From NCBI GenBank assembly GCA_018711265.1, contig DVIM01000067.1, positions 29,571 through 93,570 of the forward strand: a stretch of 64,000 bases of DNA, given 5' to 3'. Below are positions 32,372 through 41,125 of this stretch, piece after piece. A model generated the notes under the pieces. That model saw only the letters and a program-made list of their open reading frames with translations. It had not been told where the DNA came from and ran no database searches. The translations under genes and the position numbers were made by a program. Positions within the stretch are counted from its first letter, which is position 1, and each line of letters starts with the position of its first letter. The DNA is from Spyradocola merdavium. GTDB taxonomy: Bacteria > Bacillota > Clostridia > Christensenellales > UBA1750.

Positions 32372-34088
32372 AAGGGACTCCATCCTCACCCCCATCTTCA
32401 CCGCTTTGGAGGTGCTCATGGAGGTGCTGCTGCCCTATGCCACCGCATTGATCATCGACCAGGGCATCCAGCAGAGCGACTTTAACAAGGTCCTGCTCTA
32501 CGGCGGGCTGATGCTGGTGATGGCGAGCCTCAGCCTGACGTTCGGCGCGCTGGCCGGCAAATACGGCGCGAGCGCCTCGTCCGGCCTTGCATGCAACCTT
32601 CGCCAGGCGATTTACGACAACATCCAGCGGTTTTCCTTCTCGAACATCGACAAGTTCAGCACGGCGGGCCTCATCACCCGCATGACCACGGACGTCACCA
32701 ACGTGCAGAACGCGTACCAGATGTGCCTGCGCATCGCGGTGCGCGCGCCGCTGATGCTGGTCAGCTCGATGGTGATGAGCTTCATCATCAGCCCGCGCCT
32801 GAGCTCCATGTTCCTGATTGCGATCTTTTTCCTGGCGGTCGTGCTGGGCCTGATCATGATCTTTGCCACCAAGGTGTTCAACGTCATGTTCAAGAAGTAC
32901 GACGCGCTCAACGCCTCCATCCAGGAGAACGTCTCGGCCATCCGCGTCGTCAAGGCCTACGTCCGCGAGGAACACGAGGACGAGAAGTTCAAGAAGGCCT
33001 CCGGCGACATTTACAACCTCTCGGTCAAGGCGGAGAGCCTGCTGGCCTTCAACGGCCCGGTCATGATGCTGGTCATCTATTCCTGCATCATCCTCATCGC
33101 CTGGGTGGGCGCGCAGCTCATCGTGGGCGGCGAGATGTCCACGGGCAACCTGACTTCGCTGTTCAGCTACGTCATGTCCATCATGATGTCGCTGATGATG
33201 CTGTCCATGATCATCGTCATGATCACCATGAGCCTGGCCAGCATCCGCCGCATCTCCGAGGTGCTGGACGAGAAGAGCGACCTGCACAACCCCGAAAACC
33301 CCATCGAGGTCGTCGCCGACGGCAGCATCGACTTTGACAACGTGGACTTTGCCTACAAGCACGGCAGCGGCAACAATACGCTCAGCGACATCAACCTGCA
33401 CATCCGCTCGGGCGAGACCGTCGGCATCATCGGCGGCACGGGCAGCGGCAAGACGAGCCTGGTCAACCTCATCAGCCGCCTGTACGACGTCAGCTCCGGG
33501 TCCGTGCGCGTGGGCGGACACGACGTGCGCGAGTACGATATGGAAGCCCTGCGCAACCAGGTCTCCGTCGTGCTGCAGAAGAACGTCCTGTTCTCCGGCA
33601 CGATCCTGGACAACCTGCGCTGGGGCGACGAAAACGCCACCGAGGAGGAGTGCATCGCGGCCTGCCGCGCGGCCTGCGCGGACGAGTTCATCGAGCGCTT
33701 CCCGGATAAGTACAACACCTGGATCGAGCAGGGCGGCACCAACGTCTCCGGCGGCCAGAAGCAGCGCCTATGCATCGCCCGCGCGCTGCTGAAAAAGCCC
33801 AAGATCCTGATCCTGGACGACTCCACCAGCGCCGTGGACACCGCGACCGACGCCAAGATCCGCAAGGCGTTCGCCGAGAGCATTCCCGGCACGACCAAGA
33901 TCATCATCGCCCAGCGCATCTCCAGCGTGCAGGACGCGGATCGAATCCTGGTGCTGGACAATGGCCGCATCAATGCCTTCGATACGCACGAGAATCTGCT
34001 CGCCAACAATGAAATCTACCGCGAGATCTATGAGTCGCAGATCAAGGGCGGCGGCGACTTTGACAACCCCGGAAGGGAGGGTGCGTAA
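32337..34088 (+). CDS. ABC exporter subunit A (degenerate ATP site)
   Basis: 583 residues: six-helix transmembrane domain (1-310) and nucleotide-binding domain. Walker A is GGTGSGKTS (about 364), signature NVSGGQKQRL (about 468), Walker B ILILDDSTSAVD (about 490), H-loop region IIIAQRISS. The catalytic Glu after Walker B is Asp and the H-loop His is Gln, so this subunit carries the degenerate site of a heterodimeric exporter. It pairs with the next gene. A role in multidrug or peptide export is inferred from the MarR neighbour. Confidence 0.94.
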   Translation: MKSILAQVKQYKRDSILTPIFTALEVLMEVLLPYATALIIDQGIQQSDFNKVLLYGGLMLVMASLSLTFGALAGKYGASASSGLACNLRQAIYDNIQRFSFSNIDKFSTAGLITRMTTDVTNVQNAYQMCLRIAVRAPLMLVSSMVMSFIISPRLSSMFLIAIFFLAVVLGLIMIFATKVFNVMFKKYDALNASIQENVSAIRVVKAYVREEHEDEKFKKASGDIYNLSVKAESLLAFNGPVMMLVIYSCIILIAWVGAQLIVGGEMSTGNLTSLFSYVMSIMMSLMMLSMIIVMITMSLASIRRISEVLDEKSDLHNPENPIEVVADGSIDFDNVDFAYKHGSGNNTLSDINLHIRSGETVGIIGGTGSGKTSLVNLISRLYDVSSGSVRVGGHDVREYDMEALRNQVSVVLQKNVLFSGTILDNLRWGDENATEEECIAACRAACADEFIERFPDKYNTWIEQGGTNVSGGQKQRLCIARALLKKPKILILDDSTSAVDTATDAKIRKAFAESIPGTTKIIIAQRISSVQDADRILVLDNGRINAFDTHENLLANNEIYREIYESQIKGGGDFDNPGREGA

Positions 34089-34090
34089 CC

Positions 34091-35998
34091 ATGCAGAGAG
34101 CACGCAGCAAGGACGGCAAGCGCGTCTCCCCCAAGGAGGCCATCGCCACGATCAAGCGCCTGCTGGGCTACATGTTCCGGTACTATAAGTTTCACCTGCT
34201 CATTGTGGCGGCCTGTATTCTGATTTCCGCATTTACGACGGTGCAGGGCACGCTGTTCTCCCAGTCCCTTGTGGACGACTACATCCTGCCCATGGTTTCC
34301 AGCCAGAGCCCGGACTTTGGCCCCCTGGCCGGGGCGCTGGTGCGGCTGGGCGTCCTGTTCGGCATCGGCATCGTGTGCAACTACGCCTACAACCGCATCA
34401 TGGTCAACGTCACCCAGGGCACGATGAAGCAGCTCCGCGACGCGCTCTTCAAGCACATGGAGACCCTGCCCATCAAGTACTTTGACACCCATGCGCACGG
34501 CGACATCATGTCCGTCTACACCAACGACATCGACACCCTGCGCCAGCTCATCAGCCAGAGCATTCCGCAGATGTTCAACTCCGCGGTCAACCTGATCTTC
34601 ACCTTTGTCTCCATGATCATCCTGGACATTCCGCTGACGATCGTCACGGTCCTCATGGCCGGCGTCATGCTCTTTGTCTCGGGCAAGATCTCCGCCAATT
34701 CGGGCAAGTACTATGTCCGCCAGCAGGTCGACCTCGGCGTGGTCAACGGCTTCATCGAGGAGATGCTCGAGGGCCAGAAGGTCGTCAAGGTCTTCTGTCA
34801 CGAGGAGCAGGCGAAGGAGGACTTCCGCAAGCGCAACGACGAGCTGCGCGACAGCGCGGACAAGGCCAACCGCTATGCCAACCTCATGATGCCCGTCAAC
34901 GCCAACATCGGCAACCTGAGCTATGTGCTCTGCGCCGTCGTGGGCGCGCTGCTGGTGCTCGCTGGCTTCCCGGGGATGACGATCGGCACCATCGTGGCCT
35001 TCGTCTCCCTGAACAAGGGCTTTAACCAGCCCATCATCCAGATCAGCCAGCAGACGAACTTCGTCGTCATGGGCTCCGCGGGCGCAAAGCGCGTCTTTGC
35101 CATGATGGATGAGGAGCCGGAGAAGGACAACGGCTATGTCGAGTTCGTCAACGCCAAGGAGCTGCCCGACGGCAGCCTGACCGAGTGCGAGGAGCGCACG
35201 GGCGTCTGGGCCTGGAAGCATCCCCACAAGGCGGACGGCACCGTGACCTATACGCGCCTGGAGGGCGGCGTGGTCTTTGACGGCGTGGACTTTGGCTACG
35301 ACGACAGCAAGATCGTCCTGCACGACATCAAGCTCTACGCGACCCCGGGCCAGAAGATCGCCTTTGTCGGCTCCACCGGCGCGGGCAAGACGACCATCAC
35401 CAACCTCATCAACCGCTTCTACGACATCCAGGACGGCAAGATCCGCTACGACGGCATCAACATCACCAAGATCAAAAAGCCGGCCCTGCGCGCGTCCATG
35501 GGCATCGTCCTGCAGGATACGCACCTGTTCACCGGCACCGTCATGGACAACATCCGCTACGGCAAGCTGACCGCCACGGACGAGGAGTGCATCGCCGCGG
35601 CAAAGCTGGCCAATGCGGACGGCTTCATCCGCCGCCTGCCCAACGGCTATGACACGGTCCTCACCGGCGACGGCAGCAACCTCTCCCAGGGCCAGCGGCA
35701 GCTGCTGGCCATCGCCCGCGCGGCCGTGGGCGACCCGCCCGTCCTCATCCTGGACGAGGCGACCTCCTCCATCGACACCCGCACCGAGGCCCTGGTGCAG
35801 GCCGGCATGGACGCCCTGATGAAGGGCCGCACGACCTTCGTCATCGCGCACCGCCTCTCCACCGTGCGCAACGCGGACTGCATCATGGTTCTGGAGCAGG
35901 GCCGCATCATCGAGCGCGGCACGCACGACGAGCTGATCGAAAAGAAGGGCAAGTACTACCAGCTCTACACCGGCAACTTCGCCGAGGAGACAGCCTGA
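34091..35998 (+). CDS. ABC exporter subunit B (catalytic ATP site)
   Basis: 635 residues: six helices (about 25-330), then a nucleotide-binding domain with Walker A GSTGAGKTT, signature NLSQGQRQLL, Walker B VLILDEATSSID and H-loop FVIAHRLST, all canonical except the signature (LSQGQ instead of LSGGQ). That pattern complements subunit A: its normal Walker B and H-loop with the partner's LSGGQ give the working site, and its altered signature faces the degenerate one. An extra segment of about 30 residues lies before the ATPase domain (about 350-390). It begins 2 nt after subunit A. Confidence 0.94.
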   Translation: MQRARSKDGKRVSPKEAIATIKRLLGYMFRYYKFHLLIVAACILISAFTTVQGTLFSQSLVDDYILPMVSSQSPDFGPLAGALVRLGVLFGIGIVCNYAYNRIMVNVTQGTMKQLRDALFKHMETLPIKYFDTHAHGDIMSVYTNDIDTLRQLISQSIPQMFNSAVNLIFTFVSMIILDIPLTIVTVLMAGVMLFVSGKISANSGKYYVRQQVDLGVVNGFIEEMLEGQKVVKVFCHEEQAKEDFRKRNDELRDSADKANRYANLMMPVNANIGNLSYVLCAVVGALLVLAGFPGMTIGTIVAFVSLNKGFNQPIIQISQQTNFVVMGSAGAKRVFAMMDEEPEKDNGYVEFVNAKELPDGSLTECEERTGVWAWKHPHKADGTVTYTRLEGGVVFDGVDFGYDDSKIVLHDIKLYATPGQKIAFVGSTGAGKTTITNLINRFYDIQDGKIRYDGINITKIKKPALRASMGIVLQDTHLFTGTVMDNIRYGKLTATDEECIAAAKLANADGFIRRLPNGYDTVLTGDGSNLSQGQRQLLAIARAAVGDPPVLILDEATSSIDTRTEALVQAGMDALMKGRTTFVIAHRLSTVRNADCIMVLEQGRIIERGTHDELIEKKGKYYQLYTGNFAEETA

Positions 35999-36019
35999 CG
36001 TCCTTGCGCACAAAGAACG

Positions 36020-36062
36020 AGGCGCATCGGGGAGCGGTTTTCCGCTCCCTGATGCGCCTTTC
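36020..36062. terminator. Bidirectional terminator between the ABC operon and the HD gene
   Basis: AGGCGCATC-G-GGGAGCGG TTTT CCGCTCCC-T-GATGCGCCT is a long, nearly perfect stem ending in TTTCGTCT; on the other strand the run is AAAGAACG. It serves the two convergent units. Confidence 0.85.
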
Positions 36063-36064
36063 GT

Positions 36065-36625
36065 CTAGCGGGCGAGGGAGAACTCCTCCTGCAGGGCGCG
36101 GAAGCGCGCGACCTCTCCGTCCAGGAGAAAGAGCGTGGGGTTGTACAGCCCGTGCTGCAGCACGTCCGCGTCCAGGAGCACCTCGGCAAAGGCCGTGTGC
36201 GCGTGCGCCTTGTCGCTGTGGCAGGCGATGGCGGCGCAGACCTGGTCGACCTCCTCCGCGGAGAAGAGGGCGAGCCGGCGCAGCAGCGTGCGCGCCAGGG
36301 CGGCGCTGCGCGCGGCGTGGTCCGGCGTGTAGGCGTCCGCGTAGGTGGACAGGTCGTGCAGCATGCCCGCAATCGCGGCAAGCTCCGCGTCCTCGCCGCG
36401 GCGCAGCGCGATCAGGGCGCAGGCCTGCGCGACGCCGTAGAGGTGGACCGCGCCGTCCCGCACCTGCAGGGGATCGGGGCAGTTCAGCAGGATGGCGTCC
36501 ACGGCCTCGCGCACGGCCTCCAGGCGGTTTTCGGCAAGCTGGGTTGTGGGCAGAACGGGGGAGGCGCAGAAGGCAGAGTCTTGGGGTTCTTTTGCATGCA
36601 ATAGCGCGGTTTGCGAGCGATTCAT
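36065..36625 (-). CDS. HD-domain phosphohydrolase family protein
   Basis: 186 residues. The HD motif is visible as AGMLHDLSTYADAYTPDH (His-Asp about 89-90), with HLYGVAQACALIALRRGEDAEL before it and CHSDKAHAHTAFAEVLLDADVLQHG after it, i.e. further His/Asp ligands. HD proteins hydrolyse nucleotides or cyclic nucleotides; the substrate is unknown. The first 25 residues look unstructured. It is monocistronic, with its own promoter and a leader of about 155 nt. Confidence 0.85.
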   Translation of the reverse strand: MNRSQTALLHAKEPQDSAFCASPVLPTTQLAENRLEAVREAVDAILLNCPDPLQVRDGAVHLYGVAQACALIALRRGEDAELAAIAGMLHDLSTYADAYTPDHAARSAALARTLLRRLALFSAEEVDQVCAAIACHSDKAHAHTAFAEVLLDADVLQHGLYNPTLFLLDGEVARFRALQEEFSLAR

Positions 36626-36781
36626 GTGCAGTTCCTCCTCAAGGAAGGGATGGCGGGCAAAACTCCGTCGAAACGTGGATTTTGCCCGGATGGATTGGCG
36701 GAAAAGGGCAGGCCGCCCTGCAAAATGGGCAAAGCGCGGGAACGGGCCCGACTGTCTTTCCGTTTGGATAAAGGGGATTCT
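36626..36781 (-). promoter_or_regulatory. Structured leader of the HD gene
   Basis: The leader contains a long stem: CGGGCAAAA (36654-36662) with TTTTGCCCG (36680-36688), extended by TCC/GGA, and two smaller GC-rich hairpins (around 36715 and 36741). No known riboswitch consensus was recognised. Confidence 0.4.
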
Positions 36782-36787
36782 TTTCTC

Positions 36788-36816
36788 AGTATACGAAAGA
36801 GTCTGCCCTTCGTCAA
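36788..36816 (-). promoter_or_regulatory. Sigma-A promoter for the HD gene
   Basis: On the minus strand TTGACG (36811-36816), 17-nt spacer, TATACT (36788-36793). Confidence 0.68.
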
Positions 36817-36858
36817 GTGCGCAGGCGGGGACGGCGAAGATTTTTTGCGCCTGCCCCT

Positions 36859-36887
36859 TTGTCAGGCGCGCCGCTTTGCTTTATACT
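36859..36887 (+). promoter_or_regulatory. Sigma-A promoter for the FHA-SEDS-PBP operon
   Basis: TTGTCA (36859-36864), 17-nt spacer, TATACT (36882-36887), about 33 nt upstream of the FHA start. Confidence 0.7.
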
Positions 36888-36919
36888 TGTAGGAAACGGG
36901 AACGGAGGACGTGAGGGAA

Positions 36920-37390
36920 ATGAATGCTTCGGCATATGAACTGCTCGCCAGCATTGCGCGGTACTGGTTTCTGGGCCTTGCGGTGCTGATCGCGGTGCGC
37001 CTGATCCTCGCCGTCGTGCGGGAGATGCGCATCGAGTGGCGCGTGCAGCGCGAGATCTCCGAGGCGGGCACGAGCATCAACGCGACCCTGGTCCTGCTCT
37101 CGGACGAGGACAGGCGCATGCGCCGCGGCAAGCTCTACGCGGTGGAGGGGGAGACGACGGTGGGCCGCTCGCACAACTGCGACGTGCGCATCGGCAGCCC
37201 GTCCCTCAAGGGCACGCACTGCATCCTCAACATGGAGGCGGACGGCATGAACGTCGTGCCCGTGGGCGACGCCTTTGTGGTGGTGGACGGCGAGGTCGTG
37301 GGCCGGCGCGCGCTCGCGCAGGACGGCTCCACAATTCAAATGGGCGGGCTGGTGTTCCGTCTGCGTCTGGAGGAAGGAAATGCGCTCTAA
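36920..37390 (+). CDS. Membrane-anchored FHA domain protein
   Basis: 156 residues. One N-terminal membrane helix (about 10-32), a short charged linker, then an FHA domain whose phosphothreonine-binding features are visible: GETTVGRSHNCDVRIGSPSL and GTHCILNMEADG. FHA domains dock on proteins phosphorylated by Ser/Thr kinases. ATG 36920 is preferred over GTG 36911, which abuts the GGAGG site. It overlaps the SEDS gene by 11 nt, so it probably couples kinase signalling to peptidoglycan synthesis, as in Actinobacteria. Confidence 0.9.
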   Translation: MNASAYELLASIARYWFLGLAVLIAVRLILAVVREMRIEWRVQREISEAGTSINATLVLLSDEDRRMRRGKLYAVEGETTVGRSHNCDVRIGSPSLKGTHCILNMEADGMNVVPVGDAFVVVDGEVVGRRALAQDGSTIQMGGLVFRLRLEEGNAL

Positions 37391-38648
37391 GGAATTGAAG
37401 CGGCCGGAGACCGACTGGGTCCTGCTGGCCATGACGCTGTTTGAGGCGACGGCCTTTATCCTGCTCGCCTTTCGGGATGGGTTCGACTTTGTGCCGCTGA
37501 TCCTGGCGGTGTCCGTGCCCCTGCTGCTGGTGGCGCAGGTGCTGCTGCTGGGCAGGGCGTACCCGCACATGGACAGCTACATCCTCATCATCGTCAACTT
37601 TCTCTGCGGGGTGGGGCTCATCATGCTCTACCGGCTGGACGCGGGCCGCGCCCTGCGGCAGCTCCTGTTCTACGGCGTGGGCGTGATGGCGATGATGGGG
37701 ATGACCTTCCTCGTGGCGCGCTACCGCGGCTGGCGGAAGCTGCGCCTGCTCATCATGCTGGCCTCGGTGGCCATGCTCGGCCTGACGCTCCTCATCGGCG
37801 AGGAGAACGGCGGCGCCAAGAACTGGATCGACCTGGGGTTCCTCTCGATCCAGCCCTCGGAGTTTGTCAAGGTCGCGCTCGTGCTCTGCCTGGCCATGGA
37901 CCTGAGCGAGCGGCGGACCGTGCGCCAGCTCGTGCCCGTGGGCCTGTTTGCAGTCGCGTGCGTGGGACTGATCGTGCTGCAGAAGGACCTCGGCGCGGTG
38001 CTGATCTGCTTTTTGACCTGCCTTACGGTCTATTACGTGGCGACGAGCAACTGGATGCTGGCGCTGGCGGGCCTCGTGTGCGCGGCGGCGGGCTCCACCG
38101 TGCTCTACCACCTCTTTGACCACGTGCGCACGCGCGTGGCCATCTGGCAGAATCCCTGGGATTCGCCCCAAGGCAGCGGCTATCAGATCATTCAATCGCT
38201 GATCTCCATCGCCTCCGGGGGCCTTACGGGCATGGGCCTTGGCCTGGGCAGCCCGGACATCGTGCCGGTGGCCGAGAGCGACTTCATCTTCTCCGCCATC
38301 TGCGAGGAGTTCGGCATCCTCGTCGGGCTCATCCTGATCCTGCTGTACGTCATCCTGTTTGCGCGCGGGCTGCTGCTGGCCATGCGGGCCCGCAGCTCCT
38401 TCCACGCGCTGCTGGCGGTGGGGGCGGTGACGTCCCTGGCCCTGCAGACGTTCATGATCGTCGGCGGCGTCATCAAGATGATCCCGCTCACGGGCGTGAC
38501 GCTGCCCTTTGTCAGCTACGGCGGCTCCTCGATGCTCTCGAGCATGCTGATGCTGGGGATTTTGCAGGGCGTCTCCATCTCGGTCGGAGAGCAGGATGAG
38601 AGCCAGTGGCGCATGGCGCGCCGGCGGGAGGAGGTGCCGGAACTTTGA
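37380..38648 (+). CDS. FtsW/RodA/SpoVE (SEDS) family peptidoglycan glycosyltransferase
   Basis: 422 residues with about ten membrane helices. SEDS signatures are visible: NGGAKNWIDLGFLSIQPSEF, VLQKDLGAVL, and near the C-terminus LTGVTLPFVSYGGSSM. SEDS proteins polymerise lipid II and need a class B PBP partner, which here is the next gene. Which process it serves (division, elongation or sporulation) is not visible. The TGA overlaps the TTG start of the PBP, so the pair are made together. Confidence 0.95.
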   Translation: MRSKELKRPETDWVLLAMTLFEATAFILLAFRDGFDFVPLILAVSVPLLLVAQVLLLGRAYPHMDSYILIIVNFLCGVGLIMLYRLDAGRALRQLLFYGVGVMAMMGMTFLVARYRGWRKLRLLIMLASVAMLGLTLLIGEENGGAKNWIDLGFLSIQPSEFVKVALVLCLAMDLSERRTVRQLVPVGLFAVACVGLIVLQKDLGAVLICFLTCLTVYYVATSNWMLALAGLVCAAAGSTVLYHLFDHVRTRVAIWQNPWDSPQGSGYQIIQSLISIASGGLTGMGLGLGSPDIVPVAESDFIFSAICEEFGILVGLILILLYVILFARGLLLAMRARSSFHALLAVGAVTSLALQTFMIVGGVIKMIPLTGVTLPFVSYGGSSMLSSMLMLGILQGVSISVGEQDESQWRMARRREEVPEL

Positions 38649-40072
38649 AACAGATGAAGAAAAACGCCCGCGCCGTGCTCTGCGCGATGCTGGCGCTGTT
38701 CACGGTCCTGAGCGGCTACTTCTTCTACGCGGTGTACGCCAACGGCAACCGCTGGTTCACCACCCCCTACAACACGCGCCTGCGCGCCGCGCGCGGCAGC
38801 GTCATCGCCGGCGACATCCTCGACCGCAACGGCACTGTGCTCGTCACCAGCAGCGCGGACGGCTCGCGCGAGTACCCGACGGACCGGGATACGCGAAAGG
38901 CGCTCTCCCACGTGCTGGGCGACGTCGAGGGGAACGTGCCGACGGGCGCGGAGACCTTCCTTGCGGCGGACCTGCTGGGGTTCAACGCGAGCCTTGCCGA
39001 CCGCGCGACGCAGATCTTCGCGGAAAAGCGCCGCGGCTCGGACGTGCAGCTGACCATCGACGCGGACCTGCAGACCTACATCGCCGAGCAGTTTCCCGAG
39101 GACTACAACGGCGCGGTGGCCCTGCTCAACTACAAGACCGGCGAGGTCCTTGCGCTCTACTCCAAGCCCGAGTACGACGCCAAGCACCCGGAGGACTACG
39201 AGGACGCCGAGGACCAGACCGGCGTCCTGCTCAACCGCGCCACGCAGGGGCGCTATGCGCCCGGCTCCGTCTTTAAGATCGTGACCCTGGCCTGCGCGCT
39301 GGAGAACCTGCCCAGGGTGCAGGACCGCGTCTTCACCTGCGAGGGAACCTATGCCGTGACGGAGGAGATGGACCTGATCGACACCGACGGCGAGGGGCAC
39401 GGCACCCTCACCCTGGAGGAGGCCTTTACCAAGTCCTGCAACATCGTCTTCGGCCAGCTCGCACTGGAGCTCGGGGAGGAGAAGCTCCGCGCCACGGCCG
39501 AGCGCATGGGCTTTAACGGCAACTTCCTCTTCGAGGACCTGATCGTCTACGAGTCGATCTTTCCCAAGGCGATCGAGGACGAGGGCGAGCTGGCCTGGAC
39601 GGGCGTGGGCCAGGGCAACCTCATGGCCGTGCCCATGCACCTGGCGATGATCGCCGGGGCCGTGGGCAACGGCGGCACGATGGTCGAGCCGCAGCTCGTC
39701 CTCTCCGTGCGCGGCGCGGCCGGCGGCGTGCACAGCCGCCTGAGCACGCGCACCGCCCTGCAGTGCATGAGCGCCTCCACCGCCGGGATCATCGAATCGT
39801 ACATGATCGAGACGGTGGAGAGCGGCACCGCCACCCGCGCCGCCGTGGACGGCCACACCATCGCGGGCAAGACCGGCACCGCGCAGGTCAATTCCTCCGG
39901 CGGCCGGTACAGCCCCCACTCCTGGTACGTGGGCTACTGCGCGGAGGAGGAGACGCCCTACGCCATCGCCGTGGTCGTGGAAAACGGCGGCTCCGGCGGC
40001 TCTGCGGCGGCGCGGCTGGCCGGCCGGGTCATGGAGCGCGCGATCGAGACCGTGCAGCCCGCGGGCCGCTGA
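38645..40072 (+). CDS. Penicillin-binding protein, class B transpeptidase (PbpA-like)
   Basis: 475 residues: short cytoplasmic start, one membrane helix (about 5-28), a small dimerisation domain and a transpeptidase domain. Catalytic motifs: SVFK (nucleophile Ser about 208), SCN (TKSCNIVFGQL), and KTGTAQ (Lys about 409). It is shorter than PBP2 or PBP3, like actinobacterial PbpA. TTG 38645 is preferred: AGGAGGTG lies 8 nt before it, while ATG 38654 is too distant. Partner of the SEDS protein upstream. Confidence 0.93.
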   Translation: MKQMKKNARAVLCAMLALFTVLSGYFFYAVYANGNRWFTTPYNTRLRAARGSVIAGDILDRNGTVLVTSSADGSREYPTDRDTRKALSHVLGDVEGNVPTGAETFLAADLLGFNASLADRATQIFAEKRRGSDVQLTIDADLQTYIAEQFPEDYNGAVALLNYKTGEVLALYSKPEYDAKHPEDYEDAEDQTGVLLNRATQGRYAPGSVFKIVTLACALENLPRVQDRVFTCEGTYAVTEEMDLIDTDGEGHGTLTLEEAFTKSCNIVFGQLALELGEEKLRATAERMGFNGNFLFEDLIVYESIFPKAIEDEGELAWTGVGQGNLMAVPMHLAMIAGAVGNGGTMVEPQLVLSVRGAAGGVHSRLSTRTALQCMSASTAGIIESYMIETVESGTATRAAVDGHTIAGKTGTAQVNSSGGRYSPHSWYVGYCAEEETPYAIAVVVENGGSGGSAAARLAGRVMERAIETVQPAGR

Positions 40073-40092
40073 AGGCGCGGCGCAATTTGCCT

Positions 40093-40121
40093 TTGAAAGC
40101 GCGGGCGGAATGGAGTACAAT
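40093..40121 (+). promoter_or_regulatory. Sigma-A promoter for the MoxR-DUF58 operon
   Basis: TTGAAA (40093-40098), 17-nt spacer, TACAAT (40116-40121), between the PBP stop and the MoxR start. Confidence 0.68.
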
Positions 40122-40159
40122 AGAGGGAACCAAAGCCAATGCGACAGGAGGAACGGGCC

Positions 40160-41113
40160 ATGCAGGTATCCCAGGTCAAACCCCTAGCGGACGCCTTCCG
40201 CGAGAACATCGAGACGGTCATCGTGGGCAAGAGAGAGGTCATCGACATCGTCCTTGCCACCCTCTTTGCCGGCGGCCACGCGCTGCTGGAGGACGTGCCC
40301 GGAACGGGCAAGACCATGCTCGCCCGCGCGCTGGCAAGGTCCATGGACGCGGACTTTTCCCGCATCCAGTTTACGCCGGACCTGCTGCCCTCGGACGTGA
40401 CGGGCGCCTCGGTCTTCCGCCAGAAGACCGGCGAATTCACCTTCCAGCCGGGGCCGGTGTTTGCCAACGTGGTCCTGGCCGACGAGATCAACCGCGCGAC
40501 GCCCCGGGCCCAGTCCGCCATGCTCGAGTGCATGGAGGAAAAGCAGGTCTCCTCCGACGGCACGACCTATGCGCTGCCCGCGCCCTTCTTCGTCATCGCC
40601 ACGCAGAACCCCGTGGAGACGCAGGGCACCTTCCCCCTGCCCGAAGCGCAGCTCGACCGCTTCATGGTCAAGCTGCGCATGGGCTATCCCACCCTCGAGG
40701 AGCAGAGCGCGATTTTGCGCCGCTTCATGCAGGACAAGCCGCAGGAGCGCCTTGCGCCCGTGGCGGCGGCCGCGGACGTCCTTGCGGCGCAGCAGGCCGT
40801 GACCTGCGTGCGCGTGCAGGACGACCTGCTGCGCTACATCGGCGAGATCTGCGAAAAGACGCGCGCGCTGGAGGACGCGCTGCTGGGCGCAAGCCCCCGC
40901 GCGGCGCTCGCGCTGATGCGCGTCAGCCAGAGCTACGCCGCCGTCTGCGGCCGGGACTACGTCACCCCCGAGGACGTAAAGCGCATGGCGGTCCCGGTGC
41001 TCGCGCACCGGCTCATCCTGCGCACGGCCTTCGGCCAGGGCGGCCGCGGGGAGGCGGCCGTGCAGGAGGTGCTGGACGCGGTGCGCGTTCCCACGGAACC
41101 GGACGAGGAATAG
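40160..41113 (+). CDS. MoxR family AAA+ ATPase
   Basis: 317 residues. Walker A is EDVPGTGKTMLARALA (about 42), the Walker B region is VLADEINRATPRAQSAMLECM with the typical MoxR sequence EKQVS, and the sensor is FFVIATQNPVE. MoxR proteins act as chaperones that load cofactors or assemble partner complexes with DUF58/VWA proteins; no specific client is known. ATG 40160 (AGGAGGAAC upstream) is preferred over ATG 40139. It begins a three-gene operon. Confidence 0.95.
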   Translation: MQVSQVKPLADAFRENIETVIVGKREVIDIVLATLFAGGHALLEDVPGTGKTMLARALARSMDADFSRIQFTPDLLPSDVTGASVFRQKTGEFTFQPGPVFANVVLADEINRATPRAQSAMLECMEEKQVSSDGTTYALPAPFFVIATQNPVETQGTFPLPEAQLDRFMVKLRMGYPTLEEQSAILRRFMQDKPQERLAPVAAAADVLAAQQAVTCVRVQDDLLRYIGEICEKTRALEDALLGASPRAALALMRVSQSYAAVCGRDYVTPEDVKRMAVPVLAHRLILRTAFGQGGRGEAAVQEVLDAVRVPTEPDEE

Positions 41114-41125
41114 GCGGGGTGCGGC

